A stretch of DNA of 64,000 nt, taken from NCBI GenBank assembly GCA_963920765.1, contig OY987247.1:19440471-19504470 (forward strand). Reading direction: 5' to 3'. Below the pieces are notes generated by a model. The model had not been told where the DNA came from. It saw nothing but the letters and a program-made list of their open reading frames with translations, and did no database searches. Origin of the DNA: Ulota crispa (taxonomy: Eukaryota; Streptophyta; Bryopsida; Orthotrichales; Orthotrichaceae). The position numbers were made by a program, and so were the translations under genes. Of the stretch, positions 41,225-54,956 are shown one piece after another; within the stretch, counting starts at the first letter, position 1, and each line of letters starts with the position of its first letter.

Positions 41225-44200
41225 TTACTAATGTGTTAAATAACGGTTCCTTCTCTGTTGTGAAGGATCACTATACCTCAGTGAAATTTGTATTTTGTTT
41301 CTACTTTACAGACATACTTTTTCCATTGCTCACATCCCTTCAGAACAAACTGTTGCCGTTTGTTTATTCCTTATTATTTTTCAATGCATAGGACTGGTTC
41401 ACGTGTTTTTAATGAGTCATTTCAATGTTTATAACACTTTCCTCAATCCCAGGATTCTTAGTTGTCCTAAATTATTTCCAGAGTAAATCATTTTTATTTG
41501 TTCTTAAAACCTAGTTTTCCTCTACGTCCCATACATTGCACAAAATGTCTGGTATAAAAGATGTTGGCCATTTCCAAATAACTCCTCAAAATCATTTGTA
41601 TTACAAGGATATAGAAATAGAACACAATCTCCTCATCTCCTCAGCTTTGCAAACAAAACCGTCTACTCTAATGTAGTTTGGTCATAGCACTACTTGCATA
41701 ACTAACTACCTACAACACAGCTTCTTCATTTTTTGAAAGCACTCCTTTGACCAAAACACCAAGCTCCCTGCACTTCTATCATTTGTTTCTCTCGATTGGC
41801 AATAAGGAATGGCAATCTCTTGAATGATGCAATCACTGCACTGACATGCCTGTGCAAAACTCCTTCCTCCCATTCAAACTGCCTCTTCTCACACCTCTTT
41901 CAATAACCCTGTTCATCAACAAAATGCTCCAACATAAACAAGGCGCTCGTATGTTGACAAAAAAAAAAAGTAGAAACAGAATTGGGCTTAGGAAAACATT
42001 GCTATCAAACTACAACAACCCCACATCATATTGCACGTACATTACACACCTTTAATTAATAGACATGTTTGGAGTGCAGCTTCAGTACTCTTACAAATTT
42101 TCTTTTCAAGGTATAAACTCTACATTGCCTACAGCATGTGGTATCACCAAGTACTTGTCCACTAAGCCCATATAAACTTTTAAAAAATGAGAACAATACA
42201 TCAAACATGTGCATTTTCCTCCAATAGTAGAGTAGATAATGCCGACCTTTTTTTGCACTCTGCACTTTGTCTTGTTTTGCCCGCTGCATGCACAACATTT
42301 GAAGTTGTTTAGTAGCCAAGTTCATTGGGACACCCTAACTCTTCCGTAGTCAAGCTGAGTTGCAGAATTTTTTTTTAATGCCCACAGCAAGTTGCTGAAA
42401 CTCAACAACTCACATGAGTTTTGATTATGAGAGCAAATGGTTTTTGTTGGAAGTTTAGTCCCGTTGAGTCAAAACTCCTAATTTAGCACAAACAGCATCT
42501 CATTCAGCTCTTCCTAGGAAATTTAATCATATATTCTTTGACAAAAATAATACTGCAAAGCTCAATCTTAGTAGTACCTTCTATGCATACTCATTAATTT
42601 CACAACACTTCCGTCCACAACGTGCAACAAATGAGAAAAACATACGCCATTCTTAGTAGCTTATTATAGTGCCATTTGTGGAACTTTAACCATTTCGGAC
42701 AAACAATTCAAGCACATGTGCATTTCTAGGTATACAAGAGTTGATATTATCACAAACTTAATCATCATGCCATTAAACCTTCCATACTATGTTTATTCGG
42801 GTGTATTCAGATACTTGTTACCCATTATACTAAAGTAAGCAAGACTTATGGTGCAGTATCAAGTATATGACCTAATTCACATTCCTCCTAAAATAAAGCA
42901 CTCAACACATCAGTTTCTAGATTCATGCAATTTCTACTGACCTTCTGAAGGCCTTCACGGCTACGTTGTTGAACTTTGCTTGTTCAACATCAACCACATG
43001 AAACACCTTGGTATTGATTGATGTCCTCATTTCAACATGGAACCATAACAACTCCATGACACCCACATGTTCACTTCCTGCAATCTTGGCTTTCCCGTGT
43101 TGCTTCCTTTTGTATAAAGCTTTATAGAGATTGCATCAAGTAACAACTACAATGGGCCACCATACAAAACTCAGTAGTTTGATCACAACGTATATCAAAA
43201 ATTGAAGTACTAATACAATTACAACCTCACATGCACTTCTTTGTATTGAACTTTGTTTTCACCTTCATGTTGTTATGACGACCACCTTGTCCTGCCATTG
43301 TGGAGTTTTTTAGGACCACAACGGAACCATGCCTATTCTTATAGTCATGCTCACAGGCTTGTAGAGGCCAACTTCACCAATATGTGCATATACGCACATT
43401 TAAACGCACATTGAGTTTAGGCGTGTACTATCAATTGAAGTATCCCTTCATGTCAAACCTAGGAACTCACGCATCCTACTCCATTGCAACTGAGAAGTAC
43501 TAGTTTGAATTCTACTCAAAGGACACTAAAACTCACCATGTCTGCACCAAAAAATATCAACTTCCACAATTGATGAACATATTGCATGCACCATTGCCAT
43601 ATCTATTTCAGTCATAGTACTTGAAGGGGACAACTCGTTCCGCGTAGCCATGACAATCAGTCACGTAGTCAGATCTCTCTATAAGTGTTGGCTACCTTGC
43701 TTCATATTCCTCATGCTACTTAGCAAAACACACAAATTTCATTTACTGGCTCCATAACATTCATTCATTTTGCGTCCATATACACTAAAGTGCTAATACA
43801 ATATTCAAAACTACTATCGGTATTATAATTTTCCATCGACTCCATTGCTGTATTTCACATCTAGTATTGAAATTATGATTTTCCCAATTTCAATATCCAA
43901 AGCCTACTATAGCCTTCATGCTCACCACGTTTGCTGCCAAACAAGCCCTTCAATACCTTTCTTACAGTGACGACTGGACTTTTCAATTCTTTGCACACAC
44001 TATCACTCTTCACTATATTGCAGGAACCGTTCTCCATCCATTACAACATAGGACCCTATGTTGTACATTGCAACACATACACATGATTATCCTTGACTAC
44101 AACCAATCAGGTCTTAACAAACTGAAGACCTTCTGGTCATTCATTTCTAATTACTAACCACCCACTTTGCAATGGTGACTCCAAAACAGCAAGTCACGGC

Positions 44201-47200
44201 ATTACATACCTTCATTGCCTACTTTACACCTCCGGATTTCAAGCGTACATCATACTCATGGTTTATGCACCTTAGTGACTTACGACTAGTATGCTCTCAT
44301 GGTAATTCCTATGGTTCAAAGCAAATGTCAGATTTTTCCATCAGACTCCTCCTATCACTAACAACATGTCTTCACATAAGTACAAAAATAGATCAACTAA
44401 ATTGAAAGAATATTGTGTCAAGCGCAACATTGAGTATGTGTCAAGCGCAACATTGAGTACCCATAAATTACATTAAGGCAAAGAATTTTTTGCTGACTTC
44501 ATAATATCATGTCCCTAGGCCCTCGCCAAACAATTTAAACTTTGCAACGATAATAGACATACTCCAAGCCTGTGCTTCACACTTGCAACTTACACCCCTT
44601 GTACATATACTGCTCTAGACATGTAAAAGCAACTCATTTCCATAATACAAAAACATGTAGTCATACATTTTTCATAAACGTACTTCATTGCAAAAGAATT
44701 AATTCACATATTCCTTGAACCACTGTGATGAAGCTGCAAAACAAATACATGAAGACTTCAACATTGGAAATTCACAAATACTGCCATCATGTTCTTACTT
44801 CCAGTATTCATGACTACCAAGCACTTAACGTTTGAATTAATGTCCTCTGGTTTCACCTCTCAAACATCATACATTCCTCCTTCTCTTTCATGGTATTCAT
44901 TCCATTGACCGCATATTAATTGAAGTGCAGCCCTTATAGCCAATTCCTCCACCATCAACTTTCAAGGGTTTCAAATGTATTAACAATGATGGTCTACAGG
45001 GTATTCACGTAGACAGACTGTACGCATACTAATATTTCAACACATACGCAATACATTCACAACTCTCTTTTCAAGTGGCATGTACAAAATGAAATGATTG
45101 CATACATTAGAACTAACTTACTTTGCAACTACCTATACATTCCAACATTGTTTGAGCAAAGATTCCATACTTCAGTATGCCTCCAGCTTCATAGAGAACG
45201 CATGAGCATGCATTTTGCATTATATACTTCCCTCTAATAAACCTTACACATTCCCCACCTATATTACATCCCATCACAACTCGAGACATAGATTACAAAC
45301 AAAATAGATCAAACTGGCTACTGCAAACAGCAACCTCATATAAACAATTCTCTCAATTTTGAAATCATTACAGTGAAGTGAGGAATATGAGCACATACCT
45401 TTGAAACAGCTATACATATTCAATCCTACTAGCCACGCACATAAGCTACAAGAACAGCCATAATATGCATGCCGACCATCTCAATCCTCAATGTTATCCA
45501 CTTGCACACTCCCTCTTTTGGTCCTCCATGTACTGTACCACTATTTTTAGTGCACACATAACACATTCAAGAACCAATGCACATGTCTTTGTTGATATTA
45601 AAATGTCAGATGTCAGATGATATACCATACTCTTCTTGTGGTTTGTAATGATATCAACCTCAAATGATGTGATCAACCACTTTTAAAGAAGTCATTATAC
45701 TCCTAATTTACCATAGCAATTGTCATACATTAATAAAAAAGATGGCAGAAGTACCTGCTGGCAGAGCTAACTAAAAATGATGTTTGTAACTCATTATTTT
45801 CAGCAACAATAGAATCTGTTTGATAGGAAATCCATATGAAGATTACCCACTTCATCAATCTAGATAGCTGTCTTCCTATATAACATTGCAATACTTTTTT
45901 GAAATTGGCCTTTCTGGTGAAAAAGTTGGACATAACAACCGTGGCCACATTAGTTCAAAATTTCATCAAAGTCAAACTGTAGAATACTCAACATACACAT
46001 ACACATGCAAATTGCCTTGTAACTACTACGTAAGGAAAAAAATTAAAGGTACTTGTACAATACAAAGTAAACATGTACATCACATATTCATAAGCAAAGG
46101 TGACATGAACATCACTACAAGACAATAAACAAACATAGCTTCAACTTCAAAAAAGAGAATTTGTTTATCTGATTTTGAACCCGCTTTAACACAAAATCGC
46201 TAACAAATTGGATAGAGGATACTTTTGTCTGCCAAAGTCCATTGTAAGCGCCGTTACTTACATTATTAATACACACATGATGGATGGTGTGACCATTGCA
46301 TGCTTAAGACCACTACACCAAGCTTCATGTATTTGACTAAGTCTCTGCCACTAATTCTGTTATTTTTTTCTTGCTTTCAACTTGACAACACGTTCTAGCA
46401 TAACATATAATGTCAAATGAAAGAACCAATTGTCCTATCTTTCTTTATACGTCCATGTTCAATTCAAGTGCAAGCATTTGTCAACAAACTTTGTTCCAAA
46501 CTCAGCACCTTCAAGAACTAGTTAAATGCTACTTAAAGCCCTTCAATCTGCAACATGTACTGCTACTACATAGTACCATGCCCTCTTTCACTTATAAATT
46601 CTTTGTATATATCAAGTAAACTGTTGCTGCTTCTATTGATCTTAACATTATCATACACACATTGACTCATTCAATTAGAAAAATAAGGCATTTTGGGGAT
46701 TTCTTGTACATCCTCTTTAGAACATGGATTTAAATAATATTAATTGGACAAGCTAAACTGCATACTTCCCACACTGTTGTCATTGTACAATAGGATACAT
46801 ACCTAGTTACATGAAATCTTTGTCAAACTAGACTTCCGACAAATTTTACATCCACTTCAAATTGAAAATCCATAATTTGCAAGCCAGTCAAAGAGGTAGT
46901 GAAATAACTTATCACATTCCACTGATGTGACATAATATAACATTGTGTCAGATGACATCAATTGCCTCTGATTCACTTTAAAAGAGATAGAAGATACATA
47001 CACATTAGAACTACAACTCAGGTACAAGAACAATGACTCCATGTATAGCTCTGGTGGATGAAGCATCCACATGTCCAAGACAAGCACTACCGTCAACAAA
47101 ACCAAAGACGTTCCTATAAAACAATATGGGTGCCATATCTTATTCTAACTATACAACATCACAAACTTGACAAACGCTATGAACTAAAACAGCATGTCAA

Positions 47201-47600
47201 ACCAGCCATACAAATTCATTTAACTCTTCAACACATATACCTGCATACACGCTATCTTCATTATTTCTAAGCTAGACCGGACGCCCAAAATGGTACTATT
47301 ATTGCCTGTTACCCTCCCTTTCTTGCCAAACAAACTCCAAAGAACCCCGTATCATCTCCCCATGACCACAATTATCATCGTCTTGCATTCATATCCAAAC
47401 ATTTCAACGTCCATCAGATAGTGCAGTTCACTTTACCATGTCATGTACACTTCATATGTAAAAATGCAGATACTTGACTTATACAAACTCACTTTCACAA
47501 GATTGCAACAAGAGAAAATTACACAAACCAGTGAAACATTGACTTAGGTCCCTGCTTTTCACATCCTCTTCCGGATGTAGGAAGGAGAACATGGACATTG
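41225..47600. other. 6.4 kb without a recognisable gene
   Basis: AT-rich, moderately complex sequence. Many short frames but none with recognisable similarity or codon bias. A 24-bp direct duplication (GTGTCAAGCGCAACATTGAGTA, in part) lies at 44410-44460. CACTACAAG occurs at 46113 but without a partner end. It may be unannotated sequence of the CACTA-related unit to its right or intron sequence of the MCA gene. Confidence 0.35.
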
Positions 47601-47654
47601 CAACTGCACACTGCCACTAGATGCCAACCCCTTCCTATTATTGGATTGCAACCT

Positions 47655-47993
47655 CTAAATCTCTATTTTCAATTTTAGAATATACTCCTCCTTCTCATTG
47701 TCATCATCTTCGTTGACATCAACCCTTGCCTGCGTATCATTTCTCCTGTTTGTCATCATGGGCCTCCTTTCTTCATCAATGTCTCTTCCACTTGCATTCC
47801 TATTTGCCTGCAAATAACATTCAAATTGCCAGATTTGTCCATTACCAATATATTGTATTCTCCTCCTCCACCTATAGATGACCTTCATTTTTGCTACCAT
47901 CTCCCCTTTCTTCATTTGTTTTTCATAGTGCGGTTTCTTATAATCACAAAGGACTAGACTGTCCGTCATGGTTATATTGGTTGCATTACACAA
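47655..47993 (-). CDS. Possible 3-prime exon of the Transposase_24-type gene
   Basis: A 112-codon minus-strand frame ending in an acidic stretch (VDVNEDDDNEKEEYILKLKIEI) that could form a short helix. I do not recognise it on its own. Its place downstream of the Transposase_24 region on the same strand and its charged end fit a terminal exon, but no splice link was proven. Confidence 0.25.
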   Translation of the reverse strand: MCNATNITMTDSLVLCDYKKPHYEKQMKKGEMVAKMKVIYRWRRRIQYIGNGQIWQFECYLQANRNASGRDIDEERRPMMTNRRNDTQARVDVNEDDDNEKEEYILKLKIEI

Positions 47994-48899
47994 AATGAAT
48001 CTTTGTATACATGCTCTACTATGAAAACAGATTATGTACTGCTGACAATATGCAAATTTCTTACTCTAAGTAACACTTCATTTCACATGAATGTGCACTA
48101 TGGCGGTTTCTTATTTCTTGGAAATTAATCCCCCTGTTTCTTATACATAGAATCCATGAGCTTAAAACTCATAGAATTAAAAGAAGGAATAATAGAAAAT
48201 GAAAGGCAAATTCTAATATCAACTTGTATTCTTTAGTAGAAGGCCTCAATTAAATTATTGTAATCCTCCTAGATCATGCAAACATTTTGAAATTACCGGA
48301 GCATTCTAAATGTTCTCAAACTATTACCACATCCACTGCAATGCAATTGTTAAGTTTTGATAATGGTCCATTGGAAATTTAGGAGAACCATCCAATCAGT
48401 ACTATCTGACTTGAACAAAATTTTCTCTTATTCCATAAATCTCCATGTTTATTAGACCCTTTCTATCCTAACAACAATTGCTATGATGCCTTCATGGCAG
48501 CAAATTAATTCCCAAAATAGCCACCTAGCATCACATTGAAAGTCAAAATGTAACAATAGGGCTGTACTATTGCTCTTTTTGTTTTGACATGCTATCCGTT
48601 GCCATGGTTACTCTATTATTATAGATATAGGCCATGCCCTACCTTACAACTATAATAACATCACCTTGTCTACACACGTTTTGTACAATTGTTCTAATGC
48701 AACATTTTCTTATAGAGACCAATCCAACAGCCATCACGGAACAAACATTGCAGCACAATTAAAATGTTGGCCTCAATAGTCGGTCACGATGTGCATTGGG
48801 TTATAGGTAGAAATTGTAATACACAATCACTTATAATTCCACAAGAGAAAATTGCTGCTAAATATACGTAGTACTACTATGATGCATTAATAACTACTT

Positions 48900-50100
48900 T
48901 CACAATTTGATGACTTTGAGAACAATATTACATGGAAGAAGCTTGGACGGTATGTACAATGGACTCACATGACTTTCATAATTGATAATTCCCCTGCTGC
49001 TTCCATGCTTGCATTTTTGAGTATAAGTTGTATCAATTGATACTGCATGAGCATCGGATATTTTTCCATTATACTTGGGCCTTGTGTCCTCATTGGAGAA
49101 GAGATTTTCTCTACTGCAGTGACTCTTCAAAGGACTTGTAAGCAATTTTTTGTTTTTCCCTCCAAAACCTTTGTCCCTTTGCATTTCAGCAGCAATTTCA
49201 TTAGGATCTGGTGACCTCCCAAACACCAAATGCAATCTCTCTTTGACACTGTTCATTCCAGTGGGTCCTGCTCTGCTTAAGATTTTTCAACAAGAGTTGG
49301 CATGTTGTCCTTGCTCCAACTTTTCCTCTATTTCCTTACTGTTAGCTAACTTCACCAAACGACTCCAAACATCAGCATCAATGTGCACAAGCTTCTCTCC
49401 ATCCACTTTGTTGTGCTTGATTAATGTTGCCTTTTTCTTTGTTACAGCCTTTCCCATCAACCCTCTCAAGTAATCATCACTCACTATTTTGATGTAGTCA
49501 AAAGTGTCATCAAGGCAATCTTGGAATGTTTTTACATCTTCATAAGTTTGTTTCTTGATGTGTGTGCATGAAGGGTTAAAACCTGCTGCCAACTAATTGA
49601 CTTCAGTCAACCATGTCTTCTAAACTCGCCCATATGGGATTTTGTTGCTATCCACCGCTACTGTGAAGGGCTTCATTTGAATACTCTCTTGATATGCTAC
49701 TTCCTCTTTGCAGGCACATTTTGAGTGTTGTCTATCTCTCCTTTCACTGCTTGCAGACATGAGTTCCTTCCCATCTTCTTTCAAATACCTACTGCCCCTT
49801 CTTTCATATGAATTGGTCTAATGTAGACTTCTAGACTTCCTTGGAGGTGAACGTGACAATCTTGGACTCTTGCTCCTCGTGCAACCCTTCCAACCATGTG
49901 GTGAACAAGATCTTGCATGGCGTCTTCTAGGTGACAATATTGCACAAGCGCGCCCCGGTGGCAACGAAGACATATGCCGCCTCAAGGATTCATCTGGCTT
50001 GCACTTCACAGTTTTCTCAGGATATTCTTTATTTCAACTTGGATGGCGTGTTTTATCCATGGTTGATAAACCTTTGTACGGCATGTTGTCTGCAAGAACG
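48900..50100 (-). pseudogene. Transposase_24 (Ptta/En/Spm-type) domain exon
   Basis: One minus-strand frame spans this interval with about four stop codons. From its 5-prime end it encodes an Arg/Ser-rich stretch (KSPRLSRSPPRKSRSLH), then MKPFTVAVDSNKIPYGRV, then FDYIKIVSDDYLRGLMGKAV, then HIDADVWSRLVKLANS and a Cys, and finally FGRSPDPNEIAAEMQRDKGF. This order (basic region, WxxLVxLANS, then GR-PDP-E...RDKG) is that of plant Transposase_24 proteins, the DNA-binding partner encoded by CACTA-type elements. The R/S-rich section resembles an RS domain. Confidence 0.7.
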
Positions 50101-50448
50101 TAAATGTACTTGTAAGAATATATTTTAATCAAATTTTTGACATCAGTGATTGTGAATGAATATTTTTTTGGTTATCATCAATGGCGTCTCTACTAATATA
50201 ATAATTGTAGGCCTGAAAATCAAGTTTAGTTTAATTAGTAATTCCATTAATGGCACATAGAGGCATCAAGTGGCAAGGCATTTGACAACATCTATCGTTA
50301 ATACTACTCCAAAATAATGTTCAAAGTATCACATGAAATGCTTAAAAATAATTTTGAATTCCTAACTTCTTTCACATTGTCACTCTAGAGTTCATAATAT
50401 ATTTCAATGCTGATTTTTATACTAAGCATTACATCAAACTTACCCCGG

Positions 50449-50731
50449 TTTGAAGTTCAATTCACTCCTTACAAATGACATTTCCCTCATTAATGCATAT
50501 GAACAACTTGAATTGAGCTCACAATCATCATAGTAGACCTCATCATAATGTTTGTTAGCTGTACGACGTATTTTTGTGCTCCATTTTGGTTGACGTTCAC
50601 TCCAACTTCTTGGGCTCCTACATCGCTATCAAGTTTGGCTATGAAGATTGTCCTCTAGACTTTTGAGAACAATATTTCTCTAAGGACTCTTCAAATCAGA
50701 GCTGTAATGTCTTGTCGCCTGCAACATTTGA
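50449..50731 (-). pseudogene. Putative internal exon of the Transposase_24-type gene
   Basis: An acceptor-like TTGCAG precedes the exon and CCGG then GTAAGT follows it, a perfect plant donor. Between them a frame encodes RHYSSDLKS, RCRSPRSWSERQPKWSTKIR and DEVYYDDCELNSS with about three stops. The basic and Ser/Arg-rich content continues that of the next exon. Splicing is inferred from the sites, not shown. Confidence 0.4.
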
Positions 50732-51050
50732 GGAAAGGAAGGTGACTGCATCGGTTCAAGCCTGCTTCCATCATAATCCTACACTTCACAAGATTTATTC
50801 ACTCATTCACTATTGTACATAGACATATGAATCTACTCCACTCTCCCATGCCATGATAGCATACAATTCAAAATTTCAACAATTCCGCCTTTACTTACAA
50901 GCATTGACTTCTCAATTGTTAAAATAGATTACACAGTTCTTGTATAAATAAGTACAATTCCCTTCAATACATGGGATTACTCATACCTCATGATGCAGAA
51001 ATACTAACCTATCGGAGATGGAATGATGTGGTTTTTAAATGTCATACAAA

Positions 51051-51331
51051 TAAACACTTACAATCTTGGATTTGTCCCTTGATGATGCCAAGTCTTGATT
51101 GCGTTCCCAAGAGGATGGTATCCCATGTGTATCATTAAAATGCACATAGTTGTCAAGGATGTCAACTTCCCTTTGGAAGTTTACATTTCTTCTCACCAAA
51201 TTTGACACAGGCATGGTGTCAGTTCCATATTTGGTAACTGGCTTTTTTCCAAAACAATGGGCATGCACTTGTTCATTACGTTCATCAAGCAAATCATGAT
51301 GTGCTAGTACTTCCTTTTCCACCCCATCTGC
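51051..51331 (-). CDS. Putative internal exon of the Transposase_24-type gene
   Basis: The frame encodes DGVEKEVLAHHDLLDERNEQ, then SNLVRRNVNFQREVDILDNY and HGIPSSWERNQDLASSRDKS without a stop. It is followed by AAGATT and GTAAGT, a perfect donor, and preceded by GTGCAAG, a possible acceptor. I do not recognise a domain in it. Same strand and position fit the upstream part of the transposase-related gene. Confidence 0.4.
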
Positions 51332-51948
51332 ACTCCTTGCACATGACAAATATACTCAAGTAAATTTTGACAATGCAATATAAATAACCATGCAAGACTA
51401 ATGTGGCCTCGAAACTGTAGGGATTAAATACACAGTGCACACATGTTCACCTAATATAGAAGAAAATGAATTCAATTTCTCTGCAGCACAAAGTGCCATA
51501 CCCAACACAACCTTGAAGTGTGCTGTTGAAGCCTAACACCTGTATGTCTTATTGGACATCACATTCACGTCACACATTTTTGTTCTTTGTTTACTCAAGG
51601 TAAGTTTTGTCAATTTCAAAGCTTGCAGACAACCATTTCTTAGTGCTTAATATTAGTTTTTAGTCATGTACTCTGTGCTCAAAGATAACCATAATCCCTA
51701 CCTAAAGCATTATTGACCAATTCAGACGTTATTGCAATTTCTGTCAAAATTTTAGGTTTACATTTCACTCAAACTATTGTTCATGTCACCATACATTTGT
51801 GGTGTTTTACTTGTTGTTAATGGCAATCTTGAGGGTTGCTTTTAGTGGTAGGAACTGTAGCAGCATGTGCTCCTCGGATGTACTTAGTTGTACTTTGTCC
51901 AGCATCATCCACGGCAACGTCACTGGACCCAACTTCAATTACGGGGGT

Positions 51949-52302
51949 CTAAACTACTGATCTAACTAGCCATCCACAAGCTATGGCATCCTGTTTGCTC
52001 TTCTTCCAAAGGTCATCCACATCAATTATCTCTTTCTTCCTACAACCCAATATAGCAATTGCAATTGATGCTTGCACAGATTTTTTCTTTGGGTTGTTTG
52101 CGTTTGGAAGTGGTAGCTTTGAGTTAGGTTTTGGGCGTCCTCTTCCTCTTTTTGGAGGTTCTTGGGTAGCATTCACTAGAATGGAGGTTACCAAACCTGG
52201 GGAAGTCATGGAAGCTTTGTTTCTTGTAGATTTGTCTATTGACAACTTTCTAGGTAAGCTCCACGGCTGCGGTGCGTCTCCTTGTCTCAAGCAAGTACCC
52301 AT
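51949..52302 (-). CDS. Putative first exon with AT-hook, Transposase_24-type gene
   Basis: ATG at 52302 starts MGTCLRQGDAPQPWSLPRKL and the frame stays open for about 117 codons. It contains KRGRGRPKPNSK, an AT-hook that binds the minor groove of AT-rich DNA, and then KKKSVQASIA and DVDDLWKKSKQDAIACGW. Upstream on the same strand, TGCATGTAG could be an acceptor, so a 5-prime untranslated exon may exist. AT-hooks are common in proteins that bind subterminal transposon repeats. Confidence 0.45.
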   Translation of the reverse strand: MGTCLRQGDAPQPWSLPRKLSIDKSTRNKASMTSPGLVTSILVNATQEPPKRGRGRPKPNSKLPLPNANNPKKKSVQASIAIAILGCRKKEIIDVDDLWKKSKQDAIACGWLVRSVV

Positions 52303-52399
52303 GTCTTCAAAAACTACATGCAAAAATAAAGCAACATAATGATGGTCACTTGCAATGAGTAATATATTCATGACCCTATTCACTTAAAATTCAATGGAC

Positions 52400-54950
52400 A
52401 TATACCTTTGAAAAAGATACTACAATAACTACATTACATGTTTCATTATCTTTATTACTTGCACCTTTCAATATTTTCATGTTCATGCACGTGGGATTAA
52501 GTAACAAAAGAAGGAGGGCCAAATTATTAAAAATTTCACATAGTTCTGTTGGGGAACAATTTGTGAATTACAAGTGGGTATCTTGAAAAGCGTAAGGGCA
52601 TATGCAGAGGTACCCTTTCATCTATTCCAATTAAGAGGACATAATATGACCATGACCTTTACTACAAACTACTTCACTTTATATTTGGCAGTATTGCCTT
52701 TCACAATAGGAACAAAAGATCACTACATCTTCTTCATTTCACCTATTAGTATGAAATCTAAAAATTGATTGAATAATAAACCATTGTGGTTGTCAGTCTA
52801 ACCTTCAAATATCTTGTTGCCACTTATTGCTGTGCAAGATTGCTAAGAAACAATGCTGCCACATATGTACTACAGAATATGTTAGTTAAAAACGCTAATC
52901 ATAAACTAATTTTGTGTGTGCCGTAAGTCAAGCACATATTTTACCATCAATTATTAAGCTTGTGCAATCAACATGCACTAACAAGAAAGTCTCTGTCCTA
53001 CCAGGTATTATTGAATGACACTCAAACATACATGCATGCACTAAATATTGCCTCCATGCAGCAAGGCTTATGCTATATACTGTACCACTACAAGGTGTTA
53101 GTTTCATGAAGCCATACCATGTACATATTGTGCAACAATATTTGTACACAGTGAGTTTGCAAATTTAGAAGCTATTTTCCATTTGTGCTTGATTATTTTT
53201 TACAGGTATGTTGTGCATTACCATTATGGAAAAACCTTGAAAAACAAATCTCACTAAAAATATTAACAATACTGACCTTGTACTTCTTCTATGTCAAAGA
53301 ACAGGGGCTCATGGACAGCAACAAAGCTTTCATCAATGTAAGAGCAGCCATATGAATTAAACAACACACCATAATGTACTTAAAATTATCCAAAGAACTT
53401 TGTACAATAGAGAGATTTTTGATTTGCCTGGCAATTTCAACTTAAATAGCACGCGCCGCTAGGTACTTCAAGCTGTACTGCTCCATTGTTTGTGGAGTAT
53501 CATTCATAACATACACTCCTCATTTCTAGTGATTTAAAGAGAAGGGTTTGGTGATTTCATAGAAATTTGGGAAATGAATGTCCACCACTACCTGCTATAG
53601 TGCCTTTGACTCCTACTACACAAGTAAGAAAACAATAATAGCAATTCCACATTGACCCTAGTCTCTCGATAACAATGAAAACCAAAACATTTCTACAAGA
53701 TTGTAGAAACTCCAATGAAAATGACAAGTACTTTTGGTGACTAAGTAAAAAGCTTCACCTACAACTTTTGTTTTGTTTCAAAACTATTGTGGTAATAGAT
53801 TCTTGGAATTTTGTATTAGAGTTAGAAAGAACCAATTCATTGACCTTTCCCTAGAGTAGAAACTTTTGTGGGTTCAACAATGTCATGGGATTTGTGAAAC
53901 AAACCTTGCAATTCTGCTGCCTAGAATTGCAACATTGAAACAATGTCATGAGGAAGTGAGAGTTGGTGGAGAAGTTGCTAGAAATGCGTTCTGTAAGAAT
54001 GCAAGTCCTCATACACAACCTCTAGAGGCCTTGAAACTAATACATGAGAATTGGATGAATACCATCCATCCGCAAGTTTAGGGTTTCCTAAAGGCATAGT
54101 AACCAAGTAGCAGATATTAAATCCTGTCTCTGCAAATTTGCAAAATTTAAGCCAACGGCGCATTCTGGAAGTATGGAGCATACATAGCTAGATGCATGAG
54201 ACATAATTTCATTCCTTAGACTAATAGATTGTAGGCCACGCGTTAATACTATTGAAAGCAAAGAGTTCATGGGCTTCACGTGAAGGGACCACCTTGGACT
54301 ATCTCAAAATTTGCAGACCTATTTTGAGTAATATATGTGGCCAAGTTGGAGAAGCTTTAGTGCTTTTTGTGAGTTTTTCCATCGCACGCATCACAAAACA
54401 AGATAAAGTAGGCTTTCTGTGAGTATTTTGTGGCACCTCAATGGAGATGATCAAATACTAGGAGTGTGTCAAGTGCGATAGACTGACTAGAGGGTAACTT
54501 GTTTCTCATAAGTTGTGCACCAAAATTACGTGAAAGGATAATTTTTGTGTTGCTTCGCCACCAATCATTATTTGTATATTTACTAATTGTCAAACGGGAA
54601 GAAACATGTTATTTTTACCAAGGCTTATAATACTTTTCTGCTTGATTCGGTGTGCACAACGGCATCTTTGATGTCTCTATTTTTTGACGTTGCACGTAGG
54701 AGACTTTTTTCTAGTAGAGGCATAGAAACCCGATGTTGTAAGACAAGGCTTCCAATGGAAAAACCCTAACTCTCCAAGTCTTATGTCCCAAGTAATCCTC
54801 TACAACGTCCATTGAAACCACAATGCCAAAGATGTTAGTTGCTTGGAATGGCGCAACTGTGTACTTACTTATTCTTTGTCAATACTTGATTCATAATTGG
54901 TGTGTACTTACATATTGAATGGAATTTAGTTTAGAAGTTGTTATCATTGC
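52400..54950. other. No recognisable gene between divergent transposase genes
   Basis: Short frames only. If both transposase genes belong to one element, promoter sequence for both could lie in 52.4-56.4 kb. No matching terminal inverted repeats were found. Confidence 0.3.
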
Positions 54951-54956
54951 ACCTAG

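Noticed and set aside
46113-46140. CACTACAAGACAATAAAC as a CACTA terminus closing the transposase pair
   Set aside because: No complementary end was found downstream of 61.1 kb, and no subterminal repeats lie next to it.
41846-47270. Numerous 60-90 codon frames
   Set aside because: No codon bias, recognisable motif or consistent splice structure; expected by chance in sequence of this composition.
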